Shown here: positions 36,093 through 44,500 of the stretch, piece by piece
Layout of the letters: the number at the start of each line of letters is the position of its first letter
How positions within the stretch are numbered: position 1 is the stretch's first letter
DNA from: Streptomyces morookaense
GTDB taxonomy: Bacteria; Actinomycetota; Actinomycetes; Streptomycetales; Streptomycetaceae
Direction: 5' to 3'
Assembly: GCF_013030945.1 (NCBI RefSeq)
Contig: NZ_JABBXF010000004.1
Coordinates: forward strand, 186,001-250,000
DNA length: 64,000 nt
Translations under genes and position numbers: made by a program
The notes under the pieces: model-generated
What the model was told of the DNA's origin: nothing
What the model saw: the letters and a program-made list of their open reading frames with translations, nothing else
Database searches by the model: none

Positions 36093-37271
36093 ATGCCGAT
36101 GATGACGGCAGCCCTCGTGCTGCTCTCCTTCGTGACCCCCCTGGCCACGGACATGTATCTGCCCGCGTTCCCCCGTATGACGGGCGATCTGGGCACCGAC
36201 GCCTCCGGGGTCCAGCTCACCCTCACCTCGTTCCTGATCGGCATGGGCCTGGGCCAGCTGATCCTCGGACCGCTCTCGGACCGGTTCGGGCGACGCAAGC
36301 CGATCCTGGTCGGCTCGGCGGCCTGCGTCGTCGCCACGGCGTTGTGCGCGCTCACCCCCTCGCTCGGCTGGCTGATCGCCCTGCGCTTCGTCCAGGGCTT
36401 CACCGGCGCCGCTGGCATCGTCATCGGCCGCGCCGTCATCTCCGACGTCGCCACCGGCGAGAGGGCGGCGAAGCTGCTCGGCATCCTGATGTCCCTGCTG
36501 GGCGTCGCCCCCGCCATCGCACCGGTCCTGGGCGGCGTCGTGATCGAAACCGCCGGCTGGCGCGCGGTGTTCTGGGCCCTGGCCGCCACGACGCTCCTCG
36601 CCCTCGCCGGCACCCTCTTCGCGGTACCCGAGACCCTGCCCGCCGGACGGCGCCGGGCGGGAGGCGCCCGGGCAACCGCCCGGTCGGTGCGCGAGGTCCT
36701 GGCCGACCGGCCCTACCTGGGGCACACGCTCTGCTTCGGAATGTCACTGGCTGTGCTCTTCTGCTACTTGGGCGGCGCATCCTTCCTCTTCCAGAACCTG
36801 CTCGGCCTCGGCATCGGCCAGACCTCCGCAGCCTTCGGCTCCGTCGGCGCCGTCAGCGTCATCGCCGGCCTGGTCATCACCCGCCTCGTCGGCCGCTTCA
36901 CGCCCCAGGCGCTGCTGCGCGCCGGCCTCGGAGTGATGCTCGCCGGTTCCATAGCCCTGTGCGTGCTTGCCCTGGCCGGCGGGCTGAACGTGCCGGTGGT
37001 GCTGGCCCTGCTCTACGTCACCTTCGTCGGCATCGGCCTGGTCAGCATCAACGCGGCCGCCCTCGCCCTGGAACGCGTGCCCCACGCCGCCGGAACCGGT
37101 TCCGCCCTCCTGGGCACCGTGCAGAGCGCCCTGAGCGCCGTCGCCGCCCCCCTGGTCGGTCTCGGCGGCGCACACACCGCCGTGCCCATGTTCGCGGGCA
37201 TGACCCTCTCGTCCGTCCTCGCCGTCCTCGTACTGGGAGTGGCGAAGCCGTCCTCGGGCGCCGGAGCCTGA
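36093..37271 (+). CDS. Bcr/CflA-family drug exporter
   Basis: 392-residue MFS transporter with twelve membrane helices. Family motifs: LLSFVTPLATDMYLPAFPRM at the N-terminus, LGQLILGPLSDRFGRRKPIL, and GFTGAAGIVIGRAVISD. Such proteins export bicyclomycin, chloramphenicol or sulfonamides. ATG at 36093 follows GGAG at nine bases; the frame opens earlier but without similarity. It is clearly a paralogue of the protein at 42689-43909. Confidence 0.88.
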   Translation: MPMMTAALVLLSFVTPLATDMYLPAFPRMTGDLGTDASGVQLTLTSFLIGMGLGQLILGPLSDRFGRRKPILVGSAACVVATALCALTPSLGWLIALRFVQGFTGAAGIVIGRAVISDVATGERAAKLLGILMSLLGVAPAIAPVLGGVVIETAGWRAVFWALAATTLLALAGTLFAVPETLPAGRRRAGGARATARSVREVLADRPYLGHTLCFGMSLAVLFCYLGGASFLFQNLLGLGIGQTSAAFGSVGAVSVIAGLVITRLVGRFTPQALLRAGLGVMLAGSIALCVLALAGGLNVPVVLALLYVTFVGIGLVSINAAALALERVPHAAGTGSALLGTVQSALSAVAAPLVGLGGAHTAVPMFAGMTLSSVLAVLVLGVAKPSSGAGA

Positions 37272-37363
37272 GCGTCAGCGCCCGGCACCCTCCGGCAGCG
37301 CCGCCTCCTGGGGGTCGGCCATGTCGAGCAGCAGCATGGCGCCGTGGTCCGGAGTGCCGGGTG

Positions 37364-37444
37364 ATGGGGGAGAGCCTGCTGACCGCCGCCTGCCTGCTGG
37401 CCGTCACGGCGCTGGGTGCGGCGGCGCTGCTGCCGCGGCGGTGA
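37364..37444 (+). CDS. Very short hydrophobic open frame
   Basis: 26 codons, MGESLLTAACLLAVTALG..., a single hydrophobic helix ending in PRR. GGAG lies 12 bases upstream. It could be a membrane micropeptide, but at this length and GC content chance is equally likely. Confidence 0.2.
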   Translation: MGESLLTAACLLAVTALGAAALLPRR

Positions 37445-37466
37445 GCGCGGGGCGGCGCGCCGGGGG

Positions 37467-37497
37467 TTGAAGTTGCCCCAGCGGCAGCCTCTACCGT
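37467..37497 (+). promoter_or_regulatory. MerR-type promoter of the TipA-like gene
   Basis: TTGAAG (37467-37472) and TACCGT (37492-37497) are separated by 19 bases, the over-long spacer typical of MerR-activated promoters. The spacer contains a partial dyad TGCC...GGCA. It lies 54 bases before the regulator start, consistent with autoregulation. Confidence 0.6.
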
Positions 37498-37550
37498 CCT
37501 GAACAGGACCGGAGAGACCGGCCCGGTGGATCGTTCACGAGGGGGCGGCA

Positions 37551-38312
37551 ATGGGGTGGCCGATCGCGGAGGTCGCACGGATGTCGGGCGTGACGGCCCG
37601 GACGCTGCGGCACTACGACGAGATCGGGCTGCTGCCGCCGGCGTGGATCGGCACCAACGGGCACCGCTATTACGAGGAGCGGCAGTTGCTGCGGCTGCAG
37701 CAGATCCTCGTCCTGCGGGAGCTCGGCGTAGGGCTTCCCGAGATCGGCCGGATCCTGGCCGAACAGCTCGACGAGCTGGACGCGTTGCGCGGTCACCGCA
37801 TCCGGCTGCTCGCCGAGCGGGACCGCCTCGACGCGTTGGTCCGCACCGTCTCCCGAACGATCAGCGAACTGGAAGAGTCCAGGAAGGACGGTGGAGGCAT
37901 GACGAGCATCAACCGGCCGGAGAACCTTTTCGAGGGTGTCCGGCCCGCCATGTACGAGGAGACCCTGCGCGACTTCCCCGAGCACGCCGAGGCGGTCCGG
38001 CGCCGCACCGCCGGGATGAGCGAGGAGGAGATCGAGGCGGGACACCGTCGGCGGACCGCACAGATGATCCGGATGGCCGAGTTCATGGCCGCCGGTCTGC
38101 CCGCCGACGCCGAGGAGGTGCTGGCCGAGATCGCGGCCCAGTACCGGGCGCTGACCGCCCTGCGCGCCGTCTCCGCCGAGGAGTTCCGGGCGATGGGGCG
38201 CTCCTGCGTGGACAACGAGTCGTGGCGCGCAGCGTGCGAGGCGATCGCGGAGGGCCTGGCCGCCTACCAGCGGGACGCCATCGAGGCGTACGCCACGGCC
38301 AGGCTGAACTGA
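37551..38312 (+). CDS. TipA-like MerR-family regulator with TipAS domain
   Basis: 253-residue regulator. Residues 1-70 form the MerR winged helix (MSGVTARTLRHYDEIGLLPP), 75-113 a coiled coil, and about 120-253 a TipAS-type antibiotic-recognition domain (HAEAVRRRTAGMSEEEIEA, ending AAYQRDAIEAYA). In Streptomyces TipA this domain binds thiopeptides covalently through a Cys; here Cys219 and Cys229 are present, though alignment is uncertain. An in-frame ATG at codon 117 (37899) has a strong ribosome site, so a separate short form is likely. AGGGGG lies upstream of the first ATG. Confidence 0.88.
   Translation: MGWPIAEVARMSGVTARTLRHYDEIGLLPPAWIGTNGHRYYEERQLLRLQQILVLRELGVGLPEIGRILAEQLDELDALRGHRIRLLAERDRLDALVRTVSRTISELEESRKDGGGMTSINRPENLFEGVRPAMYEETLRDFPEHAEAVRRRTAGMSEEEIEAGHRRRTAQMIRMAEFMAAGLPADAEEVLAEIAAQYRALTALRAVSAEEFRAMGRSCVDNESWRAACEAIAEGLAAYQRDAIEAYATARLN
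37889..37901 (+). promoter_or_regulatory. Internal ribosome site and start for a TipAS-like short form
   Basis: Within the tipA-like gene, GGTGGAGG lies six bases before the in-frame ATG at 37899-37901 (codon 117). Translation from it would give a 137-residue protein holding only the ligand-binding domain. The known tipA gene makes a long and a short product in the same way. Confidence 0.6.
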
Positions 38313-38357
38313 GGTGAGCCGGGCCTGAGCCGAGGTGAGGTGGGCTGGGCTCGGCCG

Positions 38358-38397
38358 AACGGGCCGCCGCCGGGCACGGGGCCGGCGGCGGCCGTTT
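38358..38397 (+). terminator. Hairpin with T-run after the tipA-like gene
   Basis: AACGG(G)CCGCCGCCGG and CCGGCGGCGGCCGTTT form a 15-16 base stem with one bulge and an 8-base loop, ending in TTT, 46 bases after the stop. Confidence 0.65.
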
Positions 38398-38483
38398 CCG
38401 GCCCGGTCACAGGTCTGTTCTGGTGTTGTAGGGGGGCGTACGACGCTGCCGCCCCGACACGGAACACCAGGGAGGACACCCCC

Positions 38484-39266
38484 ATGACGCCCACCCCCGA
38501 CGACCCGCCCGCGGCGCTGCCCGGCCGCCCGCCCATCGTCGACCTGGCCACCTGGCAAGCCGCTCGTGACGAGCTCCTGGTCCGCGAGAAGGCCCACACC
38601 CGCGAGGGCGACGCCATCGCCGCAGCCCGCCGCCGGCTGCCGATGGTGGAGTTCGACGGCGCCGTCGAGGTCGTCGGACCCGACGGCCCCGTCCCCTTCA
38701 CGGACCTGTTCCAGGGCCGCGACGAGCTCGTCGTCTACAAGCACATGTGGTACGACGGCGCGCCGCACCAGGGGCAGTGCGAGGGCTGCACCACCACGGC
38801 CTGGCATCTGAAGGACGCCGTCTACCTCAATGCCCGCGGCGTCTCGTGCGCGATCCTGACCACGGGCCGGTGGGACGAGGTGGCCCCCTACGTCGAGTTC
38901 ATGGGATACACCCAGCCCTGGTACTCGGTGCGCGACGTGGCCGCGCCGGTCGGCGGAGACATGGGGTACCTCACCTGCTTCCTGCGCGACGGCGAGCGCG
39001 TGTTCCTCACCTATTCCACGACGGGCCGCGGCAACGAGCCCGTCAACGGGTCACTCGCCCTGCTCGACAGGACGCCCTACGGCCGCGGCGAGGCGTGGGA
39101 GGACGACCCCGCGGGATGGCCCGAGGGGCGCAGCCCGTGCTGGTACTGGCGCACGGACGCGGACGGGAGCGCGACCTGGGGCCCGACCAGCCGCCCCGTG
39201 CCGCAGTGGACGCGCCCCGGCGCGACGCCTGTGGAGACCCTGGGCCGGCACGGCCACCACCGCTGA
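38484..39266 (+). CDS. DUF899 thioredoxin-like protein
   Basis: 260-residue cytoplasmic protein of the DUF899 family, a thioredoxin-like fold. Family positions include REKAHTREGDAIAAARRRLPMVE near the N-terminus, HMWYDGAPHQGQCEGCT (CxxC) and FMGYTQPWYSVRD in the middle, and the C-terminal GRSPCWYWRTDADG. GGGAGGAC lies upstream of the ATG at 38484. Function in the family is unknown; a redox role is suggested by the fold. Confidence 0.85.
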   Translation: MTPTPDDPPAALPGRPPIVDLATWQAARDELLVREKAHTREGDAIAAARRRLPMVEFDGAVEVVGPDGPVPFTDLFQGRDELVVYKHMWYDGAPHQGQCEGCTTTAWHLKDAVYLNARGVSCAILTTGRWDEVAPYVEFMGYTQPWYSVRDVAAPVGGDMGYLTCFLRDGERVFLTYSTTGRGNEPVNGSLALLDRTPYGRGEAWEDDPAGWPEGRSPCWYWRTDADGSATWGPTSRPVPQWTRPGATPVETLGRHGHHR

Positions 39267-39268
39267 CC

Positions 39269-39673
39269 TCAAGCCGGCCGGCAGGAAGCGCCCCGAAGCC
39301 TCTCCATGACGCGATTACGGAGGAGCTCGTACTCCTCGCGGAGCCGGCTCCACTCGGTCGCCGGCGGCCTGGGTATGACGATGCCGCCGGTGACGATCTC
39401 CTCCGGCCCGAACTGCTCGCGGGTGAGGTCGATTTCGATGCCCATGCCCAGGCGGTTCCACCAGTGGTAGTCCACGCGCCTGCCGTCGACAAGGACCTCG
39501 CCCCGGATCAGCTCGCCTCCCAGCAGGTCGTTCAGCACCATGGCGGTCACCCCGCACTGGTCCCGGGCCGGATTGTCCGGGCTCCAGCGCGACCGGAATT
39601 CGGGCGTACAGGTCTCGGCGCTCCAACTGCTGCGGACCGCCTGCTCGATGTCGGTGAGAAGCAACGGTGTCAT
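39269..39673 (-). CDS. YunG-family hypothetical protein
   Basis: 134-residue protein. The motif NPARDQCGVTAMVLNDLLGGEL, with its Cys, followed by a conserved His/Trp pair (DYHWWNRLG) and IDLTREQFG matches YunG-type proteins, which may be small cysteine-peptidase-like folds. ATG at 39673 has GGGAG ten bases before it; a TTG at 39703 is an alternative. It converges with the DUF899 gene with only two bases between the stops. Confidence 0.7.
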   Translation of the reverse strand: MTPLLLTDIEQAVRSSWSAETCTPEFRSRWSPDNPARDQCGVTAMVLNDLLGGELIRGEVLVDGRRVDYHWWNRLGMGIEIDLTREQFGPEEIVTGGIVIPRPPATEWSRLREEYELLRNRVMERLRGASCRPA

Positions 39674-39747
39674 GCCGGTGATACTCCCAGCCGGCACTGA
39701 CAAGGGCCGGACACGGAGCGCCGCGCGGGGCTCGGTAGATTGATCGC

Positions 39748-40098
39748 ATGTCTTCGGTACTTGTAGTCGGGTACGACCCCCAGGCGATCCCCGGCGTCGA
39801 CGGTGAGGCCCTTCGTGCGGCCCTCGACAAGGAGTTGGCCCGGTTCGCCGAGCACGGCATCGACGCGGCCATGGCGCTGGTCGTGTTCGACGGTTCGGCC
39901 GAGTCCGCCCTCGTGGCGTCCTTGGCCGAACGCCCGTGGGACGTGGTCGTCGTCGGAGGCGGGATCCGCAAGGCGGAGCCGCTGCTTCCGCTCTTCGAGC
40001 GGGTGGTCAATCTGATCCGCCGTCATGCCCCGCAGGCCGCCATCGCGTTCAACACCAGTGGCGGCGACAGCGTCGAGGCGGCACAGCGCTGGCTCTGA
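39748..40098 (+). CDS. Hypothetical cytoplasmic protein
   Basis: 116-residue alpha/beta protein with a Rossmann-like pattern: MSSVLVVGYDPQAI, a helix, MALVVFDG, WDVVVVGGGI, then IRRHAPQAAIAFNT. It may be a small nucleotide-binding or response-regulator-like fold. No named family recognised. Ribosome site weak (GGGGCTCGG). Divergent from the YunG-like gene. Confidence 0.65.
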   Translation: MSSVLVVGYDPQAIPGVDGEALRAALDKELARFAEHGIDAAMALVVFDGSAESALVASLAERPWDVVVVGGGIRKAEPLLPLFERVVNLIRRHAPQAAIAFNTSGGDSVEAAQRWL

Positions 40099-40169
40099 GC
40101 ATGTCAGCATGGAGAGCGGTTCATCGTGGCGGCGAAACCTCGGATGTCACCTCCAAGGAGCGTGAGTTG

Positions 40170-40577
40170 ATGAGAAACACGTTGCACGTCCTGCTCGCGT
40201 CGGCGGCTGCCGTGGCCGCCGTCGCGCTGCCGGGCTCGGCGGCCCACGCGGCCGACGGGTACGACCGCTGCCCCGACGGCTCCTACTGCATGTTCTCCGG
40301 CCTCGACGGCACCGGCGACATGATCGCGCTGACGAGCAGCACGCCGGACCTCGGGGCACTCGGTATGAACAGCCGTGCCAAGTCGGACTGGAACCGCACC
40401 TCTTCCACCATCTACCTGTGGTCCGGCAACGACTACACAGGCTGCACGACCGTCACGTCCGCCGGCCCGACGGGCAAGGGCAACTTCTTCCCCGACTACC
40501 GGGACTTCTTCAACTCCGTACAGTTCGACGGCCCCGGCGGCCCAAGCTGCGGTACGCCACCCGGCGGGGACGGGTGA
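40170..40577 (+). CDS. Secreted peptidase inhibitor family I36-type protein
   Basis: 135-residue exported protein: signal peptide (VLLASAAAVAAVALPGSAAHA-AD), then CPDGSYCMFSGLDGTGDM, SSTIYLWSGNDYTGCTTV and FFNSVQFDGPGG. These are crystallin-like Greek-key motifs of the I36 family, with four Cys. AAGGAG at 40155-40160 precedes the ATG. Possible protease inhibitor in the extracellular space. Confidence 0.75.
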   Translation: MRNTLHVLLASAAAVAAVALPGSAAHAADGYDRCPDGSYCMFSGLDGTGDMIALTSSTPDLGALGMNSRAKSDWNRTSSTIYLWSGNDYTGCTTVTSAGPTGKGNFFPDYRDFFNSVQFDGPGGPSCGTPPGGDG

Positions 40578-40600
40578 GTGCTCGATGGCAGGATGAGGCC

Positions 40601-41125
40601 ATGGTGACGAACCAGCCGTGGACGGGGCTTCACGACGACCTGCTGTCGACAAAGGCATTGGTGTACGAACCCGGCGGTTTCGCCTGCTCGACTCCGGTGC
40701 CCGAGCCGGAGAGCGCCGAGTACGCCGCTTGCACGTTCATGGTCGACGGCCGCTCCGTCCGGTTCCGGGTGGCCAGGACCACCCCGACGAAGGCGGGCCA
40801 GTTCGTCACCGTATGGCAACGGTCGGCGGAAGGGCCGATCCGACCCTTCGACGCTGCCGACGGGGTGGATCTCTTCGTCATCAGCAGCCGTGACGATGAC
40901 GGCTTCGGGCAATTCGTGTTCCCGTGTGACGTGTTGGTCCGACGCGGCATCGTCTCCCACGACGGCTCGGGCGGAAAGCGCGGGTTCCGTGTCTATCCGC
41001 CGTGGGTGACGACGACCAGCCGGCAGGCCCGGAGTACCCAGGCATGGCAGGTGGACCACTTCTTCCACCTCGGCCGGAACGGCCCTGTCGATCTGACACG
41101 TGCCCACGCCCTCTACCAGTCGTAG
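40601..41125 (+). CDS. MepB-family protein
   Basis: 174-residue cytoplasmic protein of the MepB family. Conserved pieces include SAEYAACTFMVDGRSVRFRVARTTP, KAGQFVTVWQR, FVFPCDVLVRRGI and KRGFRVYPPWV. MepB is encoded beside an efflux pump in staphylococci, but its function is unknown. AGGATGAGG precedes the ATG at 40601. Confidence 0.8.
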   Translation: MVTNQPWTGLHDDLLSTKALVYEPGGFACSTPVPEPESAEYAACTFMVDGRSVRFRVARTTPTKAGQFVTVWQRSAEGPIRPFDAADGVDLFVISSRDDDGFGQFVFPCDVLVRRGIVSHDGSGGKRGFRVYPPWVTTTSRQARSTQAWQVDHFFHLGRNGPVDLTRAHALYQS

Positions 41126-41140
41126 AAGCCCCTCGGCGGG

Positions 41141-41518
41141 TCAGGTGGTGGCCGGCAGAAAGTCCTCGCCGGTCGACGGGCGGAGGCCGTCGGTGCGGGC
41201 GGCGATCTCCGGCCTGCGCTGGGCGAAGGTGTCCAGGCCGGCTCCCAGGACGACGTACTGCGTCACGCCGCGGCCGGCCTGCTCGATGATCAGATCCTCG
41301 ATGAAGCGGGCGCGGGCCACGACGGCCGCCCGGAATCCTCTGGTGGCCTGCGGGTCCATGCCGGGGCGGCGGCGCCAGTCGTCGTCGGGGGCCGCCAGGC
41401 GCAAGCTGGTCTCGTCCTCGAGCATGTGCGGAGGAGGGTCGACCTGGACGCGCATCGCCCGCCGGAGAGCGGTCCGCACCGCGGTGTGGTCCGGCGCCTC
41501 GCTCTGTTCGTCTGCCAT
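41141..41518 (-). pseudogene. Truncated SAM-dependent methyltransferase (leucine carboxyl methyltransferase-like)
   Basis: The 5' end is intact (GGGGAGGACC before the ATG at 41518). The first 110 residues follow the family: RTALRRAMRVQVDPPPHML, FIEDLIIEQAGRGVTQYVVLG and AGLDTFAQRRPEIA, the SAM-binding loop. The remaining 150 or more residues are replaced by an unrelated 16-residue tail ending LPATT. A 3' deletion is the simplest explanation. Confidence 0.7.
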
Positions 41519-41563
41519 GGTCCTCCCCTTCCGGCGGTGCCGGCACGCCGGCTTGCCGGCAAC

Positions 41564-42373
41564 TCAGCCGAGGGGCACGACCGCGACCGGGCATGGCGCG
41601 TGGTGCAGCGCCGCATGGGCCACAGCACCCAGGGCCACGCCGAGGGGGTGCCGGTGTTCGCGCCGGCCGACGACGACGAGTGCGGCCTGCGCGGCCGCTT
41701 CCAGCAGGTGCTGGGCCGCGGAACCGGTCGTCAGCCACTCGTCGACCTCGACGGCCGGCATCCGCTCCCGCCAGGGGCGCAGCACCTCCGCCAGGGCGCT
41801 GCCGCCCCGCGGCTCCGGCTCCCCGGCGGCGGGTTCCCCGTCGGCGACCTGGACGATGCGCAGCACCGCGCCGCGAGCGGCGGCGGCCTGGAAGGCGAAG
41901 GCGAGCAGCGGGTCGTACGGCCGTGCGCGGCCGAGTCCGAGCACGACGGCTCCGCCCCCGTTCGACGGTTCGTGGACGACCACCACCGGACGGGGCGCAT
42001 GCGTGGCCACGGCCAGGCTCACGGGCCCCAGCAGGAACCCCTGCACCGTGCCGAGCTCACGCGAGCCCAGCACCAGGACCTCTGCATCGCGTGCGGCGTC
42101 GACGAGGGCCCTGACCGGTGGTTCTGTCACCCGGTCCACGTCGACCCGCAGCTCCGGGTGCGTCTCGGTGAGCTGCTCCCGGGCCACTTCGAGCCGGCTC
42201 TCGGCCCACTCCCGTTCGGAGGAGGGCACGGGCTGCGCGGCGTCGGCCCGGACGTCCAGGACGTGCAGGAGGCGCAGCGGTACCCCGCGCAGCACCGCTT
42301 CCCGGCCCGCCCAGGCGGCAGCGGCCAGGCTCTCGGCGGAGCCGTCGAACCCGACGGACACCGGTCGCACCAC
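41564..42373 (-). CDS. Universal stress protein, tandem UspA domains
   Basis: 269-residue cytoplasmic protein with two Usp domains. Domain 1 starts PVSVGFDGSAESLAAAAWA and has the nucleotide-binding end LGSRELGTVQGFLLGPVSLAVATHAPRPVVVV. Domain 2 starts VVLGLGRARP and ends VVVGRREHRHPLGVALG...PCPVAVVP. Start is GTG at 42373 (or the next GTG) behind GGGAGG. In actinobacteria such genes often belong to hypoxia or dormancy regulons, which fits the hydrogenase and phosphoketolase nearby. Confidence 0.9.
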   Translation of the reverse strand: MVRPVSVGFDGSAESLAAAAWAGREAVLRGVPLRLLHVLDVRADAAQPVPSSEREWAESRLEVAREQLTETHPELRVDVDRVTEPPVRALVDAARDAEVLVLGSRELGTVQGFLLGPVSLAVATHAPRPVVVVHEPSNGGGAVVLGLGRARPYDPLLAFAFQAAAARGAVLRIVQVADGEPAAGEPEPRGGSALAEVLRPWRERMPAVEVDEWLTTGSAAQHLLEAAAQAALVVVGRREHRHPLGVALGAVAHAALHHAPCPVAVVPLG

Positions 42374-42688
42374 GGGCCACCTCCCTGCACGGATACACGT
42401 CTGTCTACGGCCAGACTGCCGTTTGCGCCGTTCCCGCGCATCCGGGGGAGGGAGAGCGGCGCATCGGGTGCGCCGCATGCGGTGGCGGGGCCGCGGGGAG
42501 CCGCGGACAGGAGTGGACGGGAAGGCCTATCCACTTCTCGCGGATCCTGATTGCGCGGTGCACGGTCTTTCTCCGTTTCCCCGCGTCTCTCACAGGGGCC
42601 TTCCCGTCACTTCCAGCACACCACGTAATGGCGCTTCCCGCCAGGCCCGCTGCGCCGGCTCCCGAGCCGCGGGGCGGCGTGCCCGTGG
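42374..42688. other. 315-base stretch upstream of the stress gene
   Basis: It contains a perfect 8-base hairpin GCGGCGCA-TCGGG-TGCGCCGC (42456-42476), possibly the end signal of the exporter transcript or part of the stress-gene leader. No credible coding frame. Confidence 0.4.
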
Positions 42689-43909
42689 TCAGGTGCGCGC
42701 TGCCGTGCGCCGCGGGTCCGTGGCGGGAGCCGTGACACCGACCGGGACCGCGCCGCGGGTCAGGAGCAGGCTGAGCGAGGAGAGCGCCGCGCAGATCGCC
42801 ATGCCGAGGAACATCGGCACCGCCGTGTGTTCGCCGCCGAGGCCGACCAGCGGTGCCATCAGAGCGCTCAACGCGCTCTGCAGCGTGCCCAGGACGGCCG
42901 AGCCGGAACCGGAGGCGTGCGGGACACGGGCCATGGCCAGGGCCCCGGCATTCGCGGTCACCAGACGCATGCCGATGAAGACCGGGCACAGCAGCGCCAT
43001 GGTGAGCGGCAGGGTCAGCGCCCCGGCGAGGGAGACGGTGCACAGTGCCGCGGTGCACGCCACCATCGTGCCGAGCCCGGTACGCAGCAGGCGCTCGGGG
43101 CCGTAGCGGCCGACGAGCCGGGTGCCGGTCATGCTGGCGAGGGTCCCGACGACGCCGATGCCGGCGAAGGCGAGGGAGGCGTGCCCGACGCTCAGGCCGA
43201 GCACCTTCTGGAAGAGGAAGGCGGACCCGGCGATGTAGGAGAAGAGCATGGCGAAGGCCAGGCCGAAGGAGAGCGTGTAGCCGAGGTAGGCCCGGTCGCC
43301 GAGCACCCCGCGCATGGCGCGCAGGGTGTCGCGCGGGCCTCCGGTGTGCCGCTTGCCGTCCGGCAGGCTCTCGGGGACGAAGATCACCGCGCCGAGCAGG
43401 GCGAGGGCGGACACGCCGGTCAGGGCCCAGAAGACGCCGCGCCAGCCGGTGGATTCGGTCAGTGCCGCGCCCACCATGGGCGCGACGATCGGGCCCAGAC
43501 CGGTAAGGGTCATCAGGGAGCCGAAGAGCCTGGCCGCCCGGTCGCCCGAGGTGACGTCGGTGATCACGGCACGGCCGATGACCACGCCTGCGGAGCCGCT
43601 GAAGCCCTGGACGAAACGCAGGACGACAAGGACGCCGAGCGACGGGGCGAGAGCGCACAGCGCCGACGCCGTCACCATCACGGCGGCGCCGGCCAGTAGG
43701 GGCACCCGGCGGCCGAACCGGTCCGAGAGCGGGCCTATGAGCAGCTGCCCCAGGCCCATGCCCAGGAGGAAGGCGGTCAGCGTCAGCTGGATTCCGGAGG
43801 CGCTGCTGTGCAGCTCGCCCGTCAGGTGGGGGAAGGCGGGCAGGTACATGTCCGTGGCCAGGGGGGTCACGAACGCGAGCAGCCCGAGGGCGGCGGTGAG
43901 CCAGAACAT
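42689..43909 (-). CDS. Bcr/CflA-family drug exporter
   Basis: 406-residue, twelve-helix MFS transporter. LLAFVTPLATDMYLPAFPHL, LGQLLIGPLSDRFGRRVPLL and GFSGSAGVVIGRAVITD match, nearly residue by residue, the exporter at 36093-37271. GGGAGAC precedes the ATG at 43909. Divergent from a MarR gene across a 20-base palindrome, so it is probably derepressed by a drug or metabolite sensed by that protein. Confidence 0.9.
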   Translation of the reverse strand: MFWLTAALGLLAFVTPLATDMYLPAFPHLTGELHSSASGIQLTLTAFLLGMGLGQLLIGPLSDRFGRRVPLLAGAAVMVTASALCALAPSLGVLVVLRFVQGFSGSAGVVIGRAVITDVTSGDRAARLFGSLMTLTGLGPIVAPMVGAALTESTGWRGVFWALTGVSALALLGAVIFVPESLPDGKRHTGGPRDTLRAMRGVLGDRAYLGYTLSFGLAFAMLFSYIAGSAFLFQKVLGLSVGHASLAFAGIGVVGTLASMTGTRLVGRYGPERLLRTGLGTMVACTAALCTVSLAGALTLPLTMALLCPVFIGMRLVTANAGALAMARVPHASGSGSAVLGTLQSALSALMAPLVGLGGEHTAVPMFLGMAICAALSSLSLLLTRGAVPVGVTAPATDPRRTAART

Positions 43910-43963
43910 CGAAGTCTCCCGGCGGGTTCCCCGGCGGCAGCGGCCGGCCCCGCGCAATGCAGA

Positions 43964-43983
43964 TAGTTATAAATCTATAACTA
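43964..43983. promoter_or_regulatory. Palindromic operator between exporter and marR
   Basis: TAGTTATA (43964-43971), AATC, TATAACTA (43976-43983): a perfect 8-base inverted repeat in AT-rich sequence, 17 bases before the MarR start and 55 before the exporter start. Typical MarR site. Confidence 0.8.
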
Positions 43984-43999
43984 AAGCTAGCATGGCTCC

Positions 44000-44476
44000 A
44001 TGACCGAGCAAGACGACTGCCTGGCGGAGGCCGAGGCGCTGACCCCGGCCCTGCACGCCCTCTCCCGCGTGCTGCGCTTCCGCCTGCGCGGTACCGAGGA
44101 GGTCGGCCTCCAGCCCTTGCCGCCCGCCGAGTTCGAGGTGCTGCGCACCGTCCTGGACGAGCCCGGCATCGGGGTGGGCGTGCTCGCGCGAAGGCTCGGC
44201 CTGCACGCGAGCAACGTCAGCACCACCGTTCGCGGCCTCGTCGGCCGCGGGCTGCTCGTCCGCGAACCGGACCCCGCCGACCGGCGCGCCGTACGGCTGA
44301 TGCCCACCGCCACGGCTCGCGCCGACCTGAGCCGGGTCGAGGAGAACTGGGCGAGGACGTTCGCCGCCACGCTGACGGCGCTGCCTGCGGAGCAGCGCGC
44401 GGCCCTCATGGCGGCCTTGCCCGCACTGGAGGCACTCGGAGCCGCGCTGCAGCGCAGCCCGCAGTCCTCCGGCTGA
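44000..44476 (+). CDS. MarR-family regulator, probable repressor of the Bcr/CflA exporter
   Basis: 158-residue winged-helix protein: LPPAEFEVLRTVLDEPGIGV, recognition helix LARRLGLHASNVSTTVRGLVGRGLL, wing DPADRRAVRLM, then C-terminal dimer helices. It lies directly after the palindromic operator and is divergent from the exporter. Ligand unknown. Confidence 0.88.
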   Translation: MTEQDDCLAEAEALTPALHALSRVLRFRLRGTEEVGLQPLPPAEFEVLRTVLDEPGIGVGVLARRLGLHASNVSTTVRGLVGRGLLVREPDPADRRAVRLMPTATARADLSRVEENWARTFAATLTALPAEQRAALMAALPALEALGAALQRSPQSSG

Positions 44477-44500
44477 CGGGCCCCGGCGGCGCGCGAGCGT

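Noticed and set aside
37275..37370. Minus-strand frame ending DMADPQEAALPEGAGR that looks like a gene tail
   Set aside because: Only about 30 codons look non-random, with no start and no recognised family, so it was not listed as a pseudogene.
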